A DNA stretch of 64,000 nt from Roseiarcus sp049513815 (GTDB lineage: Bacteria; Pseudomonadota; Alphaproteobacteria; Rhizobiales; Beijerinckiaceae), in contig JBEKVR010000004.1 of assembly GCA_049513815.1 (NCBI GenBank), positions 1-64,000 of the forward strand, written 5' to 3'. Below are positions 1 through 9,060 of the stretch, one piece after another (positions within the stretch are counted from its first letter, which is position 1; each line of letters begins with the position of its first letter). The position numbers and the translations under genes were made by a program. A model generated the notes under the pieces. That model was given only the letters and a program-made list of their open reading frames with translations. It ran no database searches and was not told the origin of the DNA.

Positions 1-406
1 CCGCAAGCGCGTCCGATTCTTCGCCACCGTCGAACTCGTCAACGCGCTCGAACAGGAAAAGCTTCAAGGCAAGCCTGGGCAGATCGCGGCGCGGCTCGCC
101 CACTCCGATCTCGTCATCCTCGACGAGCTTGGCTACCTGCCGTTCAGCGCCTCCGGCGGCGCGTTGCTCTTCCACCTGCTCAGCAAACTCTACGAGCAGA
201 CCAGCGTCATCATCACGACGAACCTCAGCTTCGGCGAATGGGCCACCGTGTTCGGCGACGCAAAGATGACGACCGCGCTGCTCGATCGCCTCACCCACCG
301 CTGCCACATCCTCGAAACCGGAAACGACAGCTTCCGCTTCAAGAATAGCTCGGCGAAGGTCGCCAAACCCGCAAAGGAGAAGCCCCGGAACTTGACGAAT
401 CCCTGA
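1..406 (+). CDS. istB: IS21-family helper ATPase IstB, C-terminal part
   Basis: The frame is open from the window edge, so only about the last 134 residues are present. IstB is the AAA+ helper that assists the IstA transposase of IS21-family elements in target choice and strand transfer. Visible are the Walker B stretch VILDELGYLPF, a sensor-like IITTNLSFGEW and the LLDRLTHR segment typical of IstB C-termini. The gene ends 21 bp before the first of two tandem terminal repeats that mark the element's right end. The transposase gene istA should lie to the left, outside the window. Whether the element is intact cannot be judged from here. Confidence 0.9.
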   Translation, partial: RKRVRFFATVELVNALEQEKLQGKPGQIAARLAHSDLVILDELGYLPFSASGGALLFHLLSKLYEQTSVIITTNLSFGEWATVFGDAKMTTALLDRLTHRCHILETGNDSFRFKNSSAKVAKPAKEKPRNLTNP

Positions 407-426
407 CCCTCAAACCAACATCAACC

Positions 427-478
427 CCGGGTCAGTTCTCAATGGAAATCCCGGGTCACTTCTCCGCGGAAATCGACA
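427..478. repeat. Right terminus of the IS21-family element (two tandem 24-bp units)
   Basis: Two adjacent 24-bp units at 427-450 and 451-474 share 20 of 24 bases. Each starts CCGGGTCA and ends GGAAATC. Multiple short terminal repeats next to istB are characteristic of IS21-family ends, where they bind the transposase. The element probably stops at the CA dinucleotide around 477-478, since ends of this family finish in CA. No target duplication can be assigned without the left end. Confidence 0.7.
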
Positions 479-532
479 GTGAGGGGAAACGCCGCACGGC
501 CCCGCGGATCCCGATTCGTGACAGGGCAAGAA

Positions 533-970
533 ATGCGCGAGCTTCCATTGCACCCGGTCAAAATCAGCACGGACATGCATTGCTCAGAGATCGCGATATG
601 CGCAGCTACAGGATGTCCGCCGGAGAAAGTGGGAGCCGCCATCCGCAAATGCGCTGGGCTTCCGCCTGACGCTCCTCTTGATAGCTCCGACCCTAGACAT
701 TGGAGACCTGCTCTCTCTGACCTGGGGTTTCCGTGGCGAAAGGTCCTTGATTGGCAAGCAGGGGGTGGACCAACTTTCGACGAATTGATGGCCGCATCGC
801 CACCGCCCCGACTCGCATTGGTGGTCGCCGCGACTCTTCAGATCGGGCATGTGTTTGCCACCAAAGGTGGCCAATGGGTCGACGCTTTTACGAACGGCGA
901 CATCCTGCCGTATCGTTCATTTCCGGGTCTAACCGAGTTTCGAGTGAAATATGTGTTGGAACTGGATTGA
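533..970 (+). CDS. Hypothetical protein, possibly papain-like fold
   Basis: This encodes 145 aa from the ATG at 533. A longer in-frame start at 479 exists, but its first codons abut the IS end and look non-native. The protein has an early Cys (MHCSEIAICAATG) and, about 90 residues later, GHVFATKGGQWVDAFTNGD. That Cys-then-His pattern with a GG-x-(V/I)-x-D-x-F motif recalls small phage and plasmid proteins thought to adopt a papain-like fold, but I cannot place it in a named family. It stands alone between an insertion sequence and a convergent helicase gene, so it may be passenger DNA. Catalytic activity is inference only. Confidence 0.5.
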   Translation: MRELPLHPVKISTDMHCSEIAICAATGCPPEKVGAAIRKCAGLPPDAPLDSSDPRHWRPALSDLGFPWRKVLDWQAGGGPTFDELMAASPPPRLALVVAATLQIGHVFATKGGQWVDAFTNGDILPYRSFPGLTEFRVKYVLELD

Positions 971-1029
971 ACGCGAGCCGCCACGTGCCGAAACTTGAGG
1001 CTGCGCTATCGCCCTGCGGGGTTCTTGGT

Positions 1030-1057
1030 GAGGGGCTATATTGCCTCAGGGCCCCTC
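1030..1057. terminator. Possible bidirectional terminator between convergent genes
   Basis: A 7-bp perfect inverted repeat (GAGGGGC / GCCCCTC) with a 14-nt loop lies between the convergent 145-aa gene and the DUF4011 helicase gene and overlaps the helicase stop codon. Neither side has a clear U-tract, so intrinsic termination is uncertain. Confidence 0.3.
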
Positions 1058-4000
1058 TAGCGCATTCTCAATTGCGGCCTTCAAATCCGATCCGGTTCGC
1101 TTGAACCCCAGAAGCCGTGTGATTGCTGTGGCCATCTCTTCATTCGAGAGGGTCCCGTTTTCATGCTCCGCGATTTTCGCGGCGGCGCGAATTTCGAGGG
1201 GCGAAAGCATGTCGGCCCTTTGCAGCGCCAGCGGAGCCGAACTTCTATCGCGGACGGGCGGGTTGGCAGCTTGCGCAGGGGTCATCCAAAACCCGTCGTG
1301 CTCGACCAGTACGCCTGACAGCTTGAGCGGCCGAAGAGACCCAATCGCCGCGGCACTGATAAGCGAACCGGTGCGAGCCTTGCCGAAAAGTGTGGCCACC
1401 CGCCGAGCGATTTCGTCCTCATGGACGGGCCCTTCCGTCTCGACAATGGCCCGCGTTATGCGGCTCATTTCGCCACCCGGGGCTAGGTGAGGCTCGACTC
1501 CGAAGGGCACCCGGCAGTTGGCCAACTCGTAGGCGGGGATCATTGCGCTTGGCGTGGTTGGCAAGGGTCCAGCAACGTGACGAGGCGGGTCATCCTGGGG
1601 ATCGAACGGCGTAGCTGATTTCGCCCTCAGCGGCCTTCTGCCGGAATGCTTTGCCGCCTCAAGCGCCGCCCTGAGTCGTTCCAGTGTATTTCCACGTCGG
1701 TAGAACCAGTCGGTCGACCAAATCCGGTGGAATTCCCATCCCATATTTTCGAGAACGTCTTGCCTCAGGCGATCCCGCTCGCGGGCCCACAATGCGTGAT
1801 GGTAGGTTGCGCCGTCGCATTCCACCGCGAGCATAAAGCGTCCCGGCTCTTCGGGATCACGGACCGCCAAGTCGATCTTGAAACCAGCCGAGCCGACTTG
1901 CTTGTCGACCTTGTAGCCTAGCCCTTCGATGACTGAGGCCACGGCCTCTTCGAACGGCGAGTCAAAGTCTTCTGAGGTCGACACTTGTTCTTCAAGAACG
2001 CCGCTCTCGGCATATTGAAGGAAGCGCTTTAGGACCCTTGGTCCCTCGCCCCTTGCGCGATCCAGGTCGATGTCGCCGGCCGCGAAAGAGCAAAAGATCT
2101 CACATCGGCTTCGAGCGCGTGTGAAGAGAACATTCAAACGCCGTTCTCCTCCCTCCATCGACACTGGTCCAAACGCCATGCTGTCGAGCCGCGATCCCAC
2201 GGTTCTCGGTCCATAGCCAACCGAAACGAAGATCACGTCACGCTCGTCGCCCTGAACGTTCTCGAGGTTCTTTACGAATATGTCCTCGGTTTTGCCTTCG
2301 CGCAGGAATGCGTCGAGACTGTCGTCGGTACGACGCATGATATCCAGCAAGTCGCTGATGGCGTCTCGCTGGACCGATGAGAAGGTGGCGACGCCCAGAG
2401 ACAAGTCGGGAGTGACCGTTGCGTGCCTCGCGACAGCCTTGGCGACTGCTTCGGCCTCAATGGCGTTGATCCGTTTGCCGCCGCGGTCGTAAGCGCCCGC
2501 CACTCGCGTCAGGATTAAGCCCTCGCTCGACCGTTGTGACGATGGCGCGGGGGGCATGACCAGACGTCGATAGAATTCGGCATTTGACACTTCAATCAGA
2601 GACGGGTGCCGAGATCGATAATGCCAACGGAGCATGGCGCTATTCAACCCGCGCGCCTCGCAAAGGGCGAGGATGCTTTCCAGTTCCGTCGCCTTCGCAG
2701 CGCCAGATAGGGCAGTTTCAGGTGCGTCGTCGTTTACCTCATCATCTTCCTCATCGGCGATAACGCGATCGAAGAAGGAGGTGGGCGGGAGCTGCTTATT
2801 ATCGCCGACCACGACGATTTGCGTGGCTCGCACAACGAGACCGAGAGCGTCCTCGGGGCGCACTTGGCTCGCTTCGTCGATAACCAAAAGATCAAAGTGC
2901 GCAGAACCCGGCGCTAGAAACTGAGCCACCGAGATTGGGCTCATTAGGAGCACCGGCTTAATGCGCTGCAGGGTTTCTCCGGCCGCCTTGAACAGCTTGC
3001 GAATCGGCATATGGCCGCGCTTGCGCTTCACTTCCGACCGGATCGTGTGCATAGCGCCATAACTTCCGCGAGGCATCTTCGTCGAATGCCTCGACCGCAC
3101 AATCTCAATGGTCGTCGTGCGCCTCTTGGCTTCCAGAGATCGGAACTCCCCTGCCAGTTGATTGTGTTGCAGCCCTTGGAAGTGCTGCAGTGCCGGTGTT
3201 TGCTCGACGGCTTTCTTCCACACCGTTTCCGCGTGAGTGCAAGCGAGGATGGCTTTCGTTCTCTCGGCTTTCACGACACCGGTCGCCAAGGCTTCCGCAA
3301 GAGCCGCTGCCGATTTGCTTCTCAACGCCTCATCAGCTGCCGAAAGCCTGCGCCACTGGTCGAAGCGCTCCATTGAATCCCGCCACTGCGAAGCCTTGGC
3401 GGCGAAGGTTCGCAGAGACACCTGGTCCCGTCCGTGGACCCCGAAAGCCTTTGCGACATTCACCCGCAATGCAGACAATGCAACATCGGAGGCTTGGATC
3501 AGTTCGTCGACCGCCCTTTTCAATTCGAGTGCGATTTTAGCTGGGGCCCCATTGCGTAGAACCTCGACGGCTTGATCGATGTCGGGGTGCAGCTGGTCGG
3601 TCTTCAGCGCCTGCATGACCTCCGCAGCGGAGAAGAGCGTGTTGAAATCGGTCCTCTCCTTTCGCCAATGCCGGGCCGCCATCGCGGACATCGCCGCATC
3701 GTAAGACACCAAGTGCTCGTGCGCCTTTTCCACTTCGATAAGGCGGTCGACCAACTCAATGCGGGCCGACGGCTTCTTCGGCAAACGTGTCTTGATGAGG
3801 CTTGCGAGCAAGCTGGAGCCACGACGATATTTGCCCCAAAGGCGTCCAAAGAGGGAGAGCCCAGTCGCGAGGGAGGCTCTAAGCGGAACTGCTGGCGTCG
3901 ACCATGCAGCCTCGACGAAGGTTTCTGAATGGACGGCTCTTAGACGACTCCAGGCGATGCCTACTTGCGCGGCTTCAAGAATGCGCGCGGTATTCTGAGC

Positions 4001-5743
4001 AGATATATCCATCGCAACGACGGCGCTCTCACGCTCCAACATCGCAAGGCGTTGCATCAGAGACATCACGGCTAAGCATGAGCCAATCGTGACGTCCGCC
4101 GAGAGCCCGAGCACGGCAAGAGCCTTCTCGCCCACGACCGCCAGCGCTGAGGCAGTCGTCGCCAACTGCGTCAGTGACGGCGCGAGCCGCTCAAGCTCGG
4201 CTGGCTCGAGGGATGTGGCCTCAACGCCAAAGTAGGGATGTTGATGACAGGGTCCAGCTTCGGCCGTCACCTCGATGAGAGCTGCGGCAGCTTGAACCAC
4301 CTTGGCATAGTCGCTCTTGCTCCAGGTCGAAGCCTCTCGCAGGAGAGGCGAATAGCTGGCGATCTTTGTTTCCGCCGCGGCGATCAGGCGAGAAACCGCC
4401 TGGAAGGGCGTCATGCCCGTATCGCCGACCAGCGTATGCATGCGCTCCGCAGCTGCGTTTAAGGTGGCGCGAAGCTCGGTCAATCGGGCGACCTGAGCTT
4501 GGGAATCGGGCTCCTCGACATAGTCGTCCAACGTCGCTTCGACTTCGGCCAAAACCTGCTTCTTATTGGCGCTGCGGCTGTGGAGTTCCAAACAAATCGG
4601 CCCGAGCCCAGCCTTCTTCAGGCGATGATGCACGACGTCCAGCGCGGCCATCTTTTCGGCGACGAACAGCACGGTCTTGCCGTCATGCACTGCGCTCGCG
4701 ATGATGTTGGTGATCGTCTGGGACTTGCCTGTTCCCGGAGGCCCTTGAACGACGAGATTGCGACCGGTCCGAACATTCTCGATCACAATCGTCTGCGAAG
4801 AGTCAGCGTCAACGACCTGGACAAGGTCCGACGGCGCGAAGAGCTGGTCGAGCTTGGCGTCCGGCGGAATAGTGGTCGGCTCCTCATTGAAGCCGTCGGA
4901 CAAAAGTCCCCGCAGCAGAGGATGGTCGAGTATGGCGTTCTCTGGCCACGATCCCGGATCGAGGTCACGGATCATCAGCAGTTTCGAAAATGAGTAGAAC
5001 CCGAGTTCGACGCCGTTCGGTTCGATTGACCAGCGCGACTTTACGGAAATCGCCTGCTGCAAGGCCGCGAAATAGTCAGACGGTCGCCAATCTTCATCCT
5101 CGGGGATGTCCGGCAGCGAAATGCTGAAATCGCTTCGCAGACGCTCCTGGATCGCCTGGTTCGTGGCGATGTCGTCGTCTCTGCCTTTGAGGTAGAAGAT
5201 CGAGCGGCGCGGTTCGCGGATCAAGGTGACCGGAACAAGCACCAATGGGGCTTCGCGCAGAACCTCGGAGCGATCGTCCTCGTACCACCTTAAGAAACCG
5301 ATCGCGAGGAACAGGATATTGATGCCTTGCTCTTCTTCGGCCGTTTTCGCGTCACGGTAGAGTGCAAGCAGGCGCTTCTCGAGGGTCTCGGGCTCAAGAT
5401 TGGTCTGCAAAGTGTTCCCGGGCGCCTGCGACACTTCCTGTCGGAGGTCCTCGTCTTCGCCGCCTGCTTGGTGCGGAGCCAAGCTTCGCCCAGTAGCCGT
5501 CGGTTGAAATCGGATTGCCTTTCCGGAGCGCGCCACGGCCTCGAATAGGCTGTCAGCGTCCGCATCCACCATCGCCAACGACCGCGTTCTCTTGGAACTA
5601 CGCGGCGTATGAACCAACCGATTGCGCGTCCCGGTTTCGACCAGCCGCAACTGCGCGTCGGCCAGCAAACGCTCAATCTGTGATTTCGGCGCTTTCGGCC
5701 CCGTGTGCCCCCGACCTCCGCTGGGGTTTCCGCTATCGGTCAA
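1046..5743 (-). CDS. DUF4011-type SF1 helicase with C-terminal PD-(D/E)XK nuclease
   Basis: This 1565-aa protein has an N-terminal DUF4011-like region (about 22-260), Walker A GPPGTGKS at 334-341, Walker B DEAS at 956-959, the helicase motif GDNKQLPP around 980, QGDERDVI near 1165, a restriction-endonuclease domain (about 1260-1350) with acidic residues D1291 and E1308 plus the CDG step, and a DUF3320-like tail (about 1410-1565). The roughly 600-residue insertion between Walker A and B looks helical. Single-gene proteins of this plan, helicase plus Vsr-like nuclease, are known in defence islands and have been shown to block phage. The start is a TTG preceded by GAGGGG at 8-nt spacing; the next Met, residue 58, would cut into the conserved N-terminus. 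It stands alone with no operon partner. Function as anti-phage DNA degradation is inferred from the family. Confidence 0.85.
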   Translation of the reverse strand: MTDSGNPSGGRGHTGPKAPKSQIERLLADAQLRLVETGTRNRLVHTPRSSKRTRSLAMVDADADSLFEAVARSGKAIRFQPTATGRSLAPHQAGGEDEDLRQEVSQAPGNTLQTNLEPETLEKRLLALYRDAKTAEEEQGINILFLAIGFLRWYEDDRSEVLREAPLVLVPVTLIREPRRSIFYLKGRDDDIATNQAIQERLRSDFSISLPDIPEDEDWRPSDYFAALQQAISVKSRWSIEPNGVELGFYSFSKLLMIRDLDPGSWPENAILDHPLLRGLLSDGFNEEPTTIPPDAKLDQLFAPSDLVQVVDADSSQTIVIENVRTGRNLVVQGPPGTGKSQTITNIIASAVHDGKTVLFVAEKMAALDVVHHRLKKAGLGPICLELHSRSANKKQVLAEVEATLDDYVEEPDSQAQVARLTELRATLNAAAERMHTLVGDTGMTPFQAVSRLIAAAETKIASYSPLLREASTWSKSDYAKVVQAAAALIEVTAEAGPCHQHPYFGVEATSLEPAELERLAPSLTQLATTASALAVVGEKALAVLGLSADVTIGSCLAVMSLMQRLAMLERESAVVAMDISAQNTARILEAAQVGIAWSRLRAVHSETFVEAAWSTPAVPLRASLATGLSLFGRLWGKYRRGSSLLASLIKTRLPKKPSARIELVDRLIEVEKAHEHLVSYDAAMSAMAARHWRKERTDFNTLFSAAEVMQALKTDQLHPDIDQAVEVLRNGAPAKIALELKRAVDELIQASDVALSALRVNVAKAFGVHGRDQVSLRTFAAKASQWRDSMERFDQWRRLSAADEALRSKSAAALAEALATGVVKAERTKAILACTHAETVWKKAVEQTPALQHFQGLQHNQLAGEFRSLEAKRRTTTIEIVRSRHSTKMPRGSYGAMHTIRSEVKRKRGHMPIRKLFKAAGETLQRIKPVLLMSPISVAQFLAPGSAHFDLLVIDEASQVRPEDALGLVVRATQIVVVGDNKQLPPTSFFDRVIADEEDDEVNDDAPETALSGAAKATELESILALCEARGLNSAMLRWHYRSRHPSLIEVSNAEFYRRLVMPPAPSSQRSSEGLILTRVAGAYDRGGKRINAIEAEAVAKAVARHATVTPDLSLGVATFSSVQRDAISDLLDIMRRTDDSLDAFLREGKTEDIFVKNLENVQGDERDVIFVSVGYGPRTVGSRLDSMAFGPVSMEGGERRLNVLFTRARSRCEIFCSFAAGDIDLDRARGEGPRVLKRFLQYAESGVLEEQVSTSEDFDSPFEEAVASVIEGLGYKVDKQVGSAGFKIDLAVRDPEEPGRFMLAVECDGATYHHALWARERDRLRQDVLENMGWEFHRIWSTDWFYRRGNTLERLRAALEAAKHSGRRPLRAKSATPFDPQDDPPRHVAGPLPTTPSAMIPAYELANCRVPFGVEPHLAPGGEMSRITRAIVETEGPVHEDEIARRVATLFGKARTGSLISAAAIGSLRPLKLSGVLVEHDGFWMTPAQAANPPVRDRSSAPLALQRADMLSPLEIRAAAKIAEHENGTLSNEEMATAITRLLGFKRTGSDLKAAIENALEGP

Positions 5744-6381
5744 CGCTCAATCCCCTCGGTCAATGCGATTTGCCTGAGCGGCTTAGCCCCTTGGTTCCGG
5801 TTCCGCTACATTTTGGTGGGACACGACGCGGGGGTCAGTCTTGGGGTGACTGTTAGGCCCGCCGCTGTAGTTTTCCAGCGTGCTTTCGAGGGGTAAGAAA
5901 GAAGATTGGAATGCGCGATCATTCATGTTCCCGCCGTCGTCGAATCATTGTCGGCGCGCTCCACAAGGGTTCAATCCCGCCGCTGTGACGCGTGTGACGG
6001 AAGGAGCAGCCGAAACGGATGACGACGCAATCACCACGAGGTTGATCGGCAATCTTGCTGTTTGGTCTGCCCGCAAACACAATCTCTGTGACCACGAGTG
6101 TGTACATCAGCTCCAACGGGCGCGCCTTGGGTAAGGATTGCGGAAACGATGCGGATATCTCCTACGTTCACGCAATCGGGCTAGAGGCACGCGAACAGCG
6201 CCATCAATCGGGATCCTGGGTACATGGGATTTGATTGCCAATTGACTGCGGACACAAATTGCAAAATGCGCATGTGTCACAGCAGAGATGGTGCTCAAAC
6301 GCCCAACGTTTGTAGAAGCGGTATCCTCCATTGGTTCGCGTGGACCCTCCGAGAAGAAACCCTTCACGGAGATGTTGGACG
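5744..6381. other. Non-coding or decayed stretch
   Basis: I find no gene-like reading frame on either strand. Short frames here have no recognisable motifs, no ribosome binding site and unnatural composition. It lies upstream of the DUF4011 gene and should contain that gene's promoter; I see no convincing -35/-10 pair. Confidence 0.5.
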
Positions 6382-6710
6382 TCAACGTCTGCGGCCATCG
6401 GACATTGACACACAATCATCGCCAATGAAGCCTGGATTCTCCTCCACGTACTTGGCCTTGAGTTCTTCCGCATTCGCGCGCTCGCCGAGCAAGGTGTAGC
6501 GGGCTGCGAGCAGCCGACCTGTGGGGCCGGCCCTCCGCAATCATGAAAACTCCGTGATCGCGGTCTCATGTTCACTGAGAGCATAATCGCCGGTGGCCGA
6601 CACCCGATCGCGAGATAGGGGCCACCGCTCGGTCAGTTTGCCGGCGTCAATCAAGGTGAGCGTTTCTCTCGGCGGCGCGGGAGCAAACGGTGAGAACCGC
6701 GACCGGCTCA
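6382..6710 (-). pseudogene. Gene fragment interrupted by an in-frame TGA
   Basis: Reading the minus strand from about 6710 down to the TGA at 6382-6384 gives one frame with protein-like composition, broken by a single in-frame TGA at 6541-6543. The upstream half contains LTLIDAGKLTERWPLSRDRV and the downstream half LLGERANAEELKAKYVEENP. No start codon with a ribosome binding site is visible, and I do not recognise the family. It adjoins a set of IS-like tandem repeats, so it may be a relic of a mobile element or of a gene cut by one. Confidence 0.3.
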
Positions 6711-6783
6711 GGTGGCCGCCTTCATTTCGGAATGGCGGCCGGATTCAAATCGGAGCCCCCGGCCGGTTGGCGTCTGAATTCGC
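6711..6783. repeat. Degenerate tandem ~23-bp repeats, IS-end-like
   Basis: Two clear units and one degraded unit follow each other: 6711-6733 (GGTGGCCGCCTTC...TCGGAAT), 6734-6756 (GGCGGCCGGATTC...TCGGAGC) and 6757-6783. Such GGCCGG(C/A)TTC...TCGGAAT tandem units resemble the multiple terminal repeats of some IS21-type elements. The repeats also encode the last residues of the neighbouring minus-strand gene, so that gene's C-terminus was probably reshaped by the insertion. Confidence 0.45.
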
Positions 6784-7491
6784 AAATAACTCGTCGAGCC
6801 CGAATTCCTCCAATTGCATGCTGTCGTCTTCAATGAACCCTGGCGGCGGCGCAGATTGAGCAATGTGGATACGGAATATGGAATTAACGTGCGGCGCGAC
6901 GGGCCCATTGACGCGTACCGAGCCGGGCATCCTGGCGCCCATCCCCGTCAGCTCCTCGTAGACGGCGATGTCATCCTCTGTAAACGGGTGGCCGCCTTCA
7001 TGCAGCAAACGTTCAATCGCAATCCCTTCCAGCTCCAAAACAACTGGTTGGTGAGACGCAGCAATTAGGCCGTTCAGATCGGGATATCTCCCGAGCACTT
7101 GATCCAGCCCCATTGCCCCGTGATGGCGAAGCGCTGAAATCGTTCCATCGAGGAATCGAAGCAATTCCGAACCGCACGGACTATTCGCAGCGTAGCTCGC
7201 GGCAATACGCCGGTTAAGTGACGCATAGAAGTCGCCATAGGAAACTAGGCTGGCCTTATTATTTTCATAAACGTTCTTGAGAGCAAGCGGCGCAACCGCA
7301 CCCAACCCACTATCTTTCGGGTAAAGCATTGCGGATTGAAGGAAGGAGCCAGCCGAATCTATCATCAGCTTGTATAGGTCTGAAGCGCAAGCTAGCGCTC
7401 CGCAAGACTTGAGTGGTGATTCTTGACTGCCCAGGAGTAGCTTCTTCGCAAAGAACGAGGAGGTTCCGTGGTAAAGGGTGATACTTCGCAT
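6745..7491 (-). CDS. Candidate ADP-ribosyltransferase-like protein (YHGT motif)
   Basis: This encodes 248 aa from the ATG at 7491; a GTG seven codons upstream (7512) is also possible. The N-terminus reads SITLYHGTSS (YHGTS at 7-11) and a YGDFYAS element follows at 85-91 with an alanine- and arginine-rich helix after it. An N-terminal (F/Y)HGT strand followed by a Y/F-x-(S/T) strand is the layout of many bacterial ADP-ribosyltransferases; I cannot identify the third catalytic residue with certainty. There is no signal peptide or membrane segment. The last 10-12 residues come from the IS-like repeat, so the native C-terminus may be missing. It stands in a defence island without an obvious partner, which would fit an orphan toxin or anti-phage effector. 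The function is inference. Confidence 0.5.
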   Translation of the reverse strand: MRSITLYHGTSSFFAKKLLLGSQESPLKSCGALACASDLYKLMIDSAGSFLQSAMLYPKDSGLGAVAPLALKNVYENNKASLVSYGDFYASLNRRIAASYAANSPCGSELLRFLDGTISALRHHGAMGLDQVLGRYPDLNGLIAASHQPVVLELEGIAIERLLHEGGHPFTEDDIAVYEELTGMGARMPGSVRVNGPVAPHVNSIFRIHIAQSAPPPGFIEDDSMQLEEFGLDELFANSDANRPGAPI

Positions 7492-7512
7492 GCCGCCCAA
7501 ATAGACGCCCAC

Positions 7513-7878
7513 TGCTGTGAGTCGTCAAACCACGGGGCATCCGGAAGCGTTACGGAAGCGGCCATTGCTTGATGCGCTGCGCGTCGTCGCGCGAGATAGG
7601 CGGGAGAGGTTGCCGAATGAAACAATGGGAACGCATCCAAGCGAGCCGACTTTCGCGCCTGCAGCGAATTGATCTGCAATGTCGCTCTGCCCGCAGAGCG
7701 CCATAAGGCACAACGGCCAAGCTGTCGTGAGCCAGACTTGCGAGCCGCCTCGACATTGTGACCAGATTCAAGCCACTATCGTCAGAGGGTTAGCGCGCCG
7801 ATCGGCACTCGGACGCGAAGCCTGTTCATAGATACTGCGCGCGAATCCAGATCTCAGCGCGGTCGATCAAGAGCGAAG
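7513..7878. other. Intergenic region between divergent genes
   Basis: These 366 bp separate the minus-strand ART-like gene from the plus-strand DUF6361 gene and should hold both promoters. Overlapping minus-strand frames of 60-95 codons exist (for example 7525-7713), but none has a good ribosome binding site or recognisable motif. A small partner gene for the ART-like protein cannot be excluded. Confidence 0.4.
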
Positions 7879-9060
7879 ATGTCATCTTTGGCGTGGATCG
7901 ATTTTGATGAGGCCGAGCGCCAGCGCGCGCAACGCATCATGGCCCTGTTCCAGGAACACGAGAGCCGCGATGAGCTGGGCTTGGGGGCCATCCGCGACTC
8001 GATCGCTGATCACCTCTTCCCAGGCACGAGCACAATCCAGACGCGCTTGCGCTACATGCTGTTCATTCCGTGGATCCTTCGGCGGCTGGAAGATCGGGAC
8101 GCCTCGCCTAGCCAGTTGAGCGCCGAAGCGCGGGCGATGGAAATCCGCTTGGCCGATGCACTGAAGGCGGGCGGGGAAACCGTTGGCATCATCGGACGTG
8201 ATGCAGGTGCGCGCCTGCAGCGGCTCCCGAGCTCGGTCTATTGGGCCGGCCTTGGCGCCTGGGGAATCCGGTTGTTTCCAGGCTCGCGCGAGACCTATTT
8301 TTCAGCGCTGCCCAGTCTTCGGAGGCGCCGGCAGCGATTGGGGGATGCGGAGGCGCAGTCCTCGGAGTTGCTTACAAGCGCATGCTGGCATGTTGGCCTG
8401 CCGCTCGCGCCCGCCAATCTGCTGGAAACGGCGAGCTTCACTCCGACCGAAGACGAGGCTGAGTTTGTGCGCGACCGTCTGGTCGCCGAGGCGCCGACGG
8501 CGTTGTTGACTTGGTTGGCGCGCCAAAAAGACAGTGGCGAGTGCGCTTGCGTCTGGGAACACCCCGATCTCGCGGGATTTCCGGCGAACGCCAGGCGCCT
8601 TGTCGGACACGCGGAGATCTTCTCCGGAGTGATCCACGGCGCCGCGCTGCTCTACAACCTACAGCTGGCCGAACTGCGCGAACGAGACGACTGGATCGAG
8701 ACGTATCGCGGGCGGGTGACGCAGTGGGTTGGCGAGTTGGATCTGGCCGCGCTCGCCGCCTGGTCCCTGCCGAGCTTTTGGCGGGACGTCAGGCATCCGA
8801 CACATACCATCCGGCCTCAGCTCATCCGGTTCGTGGAGGAGTGGGTAGAACTTGTCCTCGCAGGGGCATCGAGCATCGCCGATTCCCAGGTCGCCCGTCG
8901 GCTGGTCAGTGAGCGAGAACGGCGGCTCAAGACCTCGCAGTCGCGCTTTACCAACCGCGCTGTGCGCGACCGTTGGGGCGGGGCCTCAGGCGCCGACCGT
9001 CTGTCTTTTCGGTGGGCGCAAGCCAAGTCCCACCTTAGGGACCTGCTCCATGGTCAATAG
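7879..9060 (+). CDS. DUF6361 family protein, first gene of a defence triad
   Basis: This is 393 aa. The N-terminus carries the signature I associate with DUF6361: W-x-D-F-D-E-A-E-R at 6-14, then DELGLGAIRDSIADHLFPGT followed by STIQTRLRYMLFIPW around 34-70. No catalytic motif is evident. A basic C-terminus (about 340-393) includes SRFTNRAVRDRWGG. The gene overlaps the next one by 11 bp (ATG at 9050, stop at 9058-9060), implying translational coupling with the PLD-like protein and helicase downstream. DUF6361 genes recur beside PLD-like and helicase genes in defence islands. A recognition or adaptor role is inference; the molecular function is unknown to me. Confidence 0.8.
   Translation: MSSLAWIDFDEAERQRAQRIMALFQEHESRDELGLGAIRDSIADHLFPGTSTIQTRLRYMLFIPWILRRLEDRDASPSQLSAEARAMEIRLADALKAGGETVGIIGRDAGARLQRLPSSVYWAGLGAWGIRLFPGSRETYFSALPSLRRRRQRLGDAEAQSSELLTSACWHVGLPLAPANLLETASFTPTEDEAEFVRDRLVAEAPTALLTWLARQKDSGECACVWEHPDLAGFPANARRLVGHAEIFSGVIHGAALLYNLQLAELRERDDWIETYRGRVTQWVGELDLAALAAWSLPSFWRDVRHPTHTIRPQLIRFVEEWVELVLAGASSIADSQVARRLVSERERRLKTSQSRFTNRAVRDRWGGASGADRLSFRWAQAKSHLRDLLHGQ

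Noticed and set aside
1046..5743. Mokosh
   Set aside because: The helicase resembles COG1112, but its C-terminal nuclease is PD-(D/E)XK with DUF3320, not a PLD domain.
5960..5985. T-arm-like GGGTTCAATCCC, possible tRNA
   Set aside because: No matching acceptor, D-arm or anticodon arm at the right spacing on either side.
7392..7679. 95-codon minus-strand frame as an antitoxin for the ART-like gene
   Set aside because: It overlaps the ART-like start by about 100 bp in another frame and has no ribosome binding site.
8852..9049. N-terminal extension of the PLD-like protein
   Set aside because: The 66 codons lie inside the DUF6361 gene in another frame and read as shadow sequence; the ATG at 9050 gives the same 11-bp overlap as the next junction.
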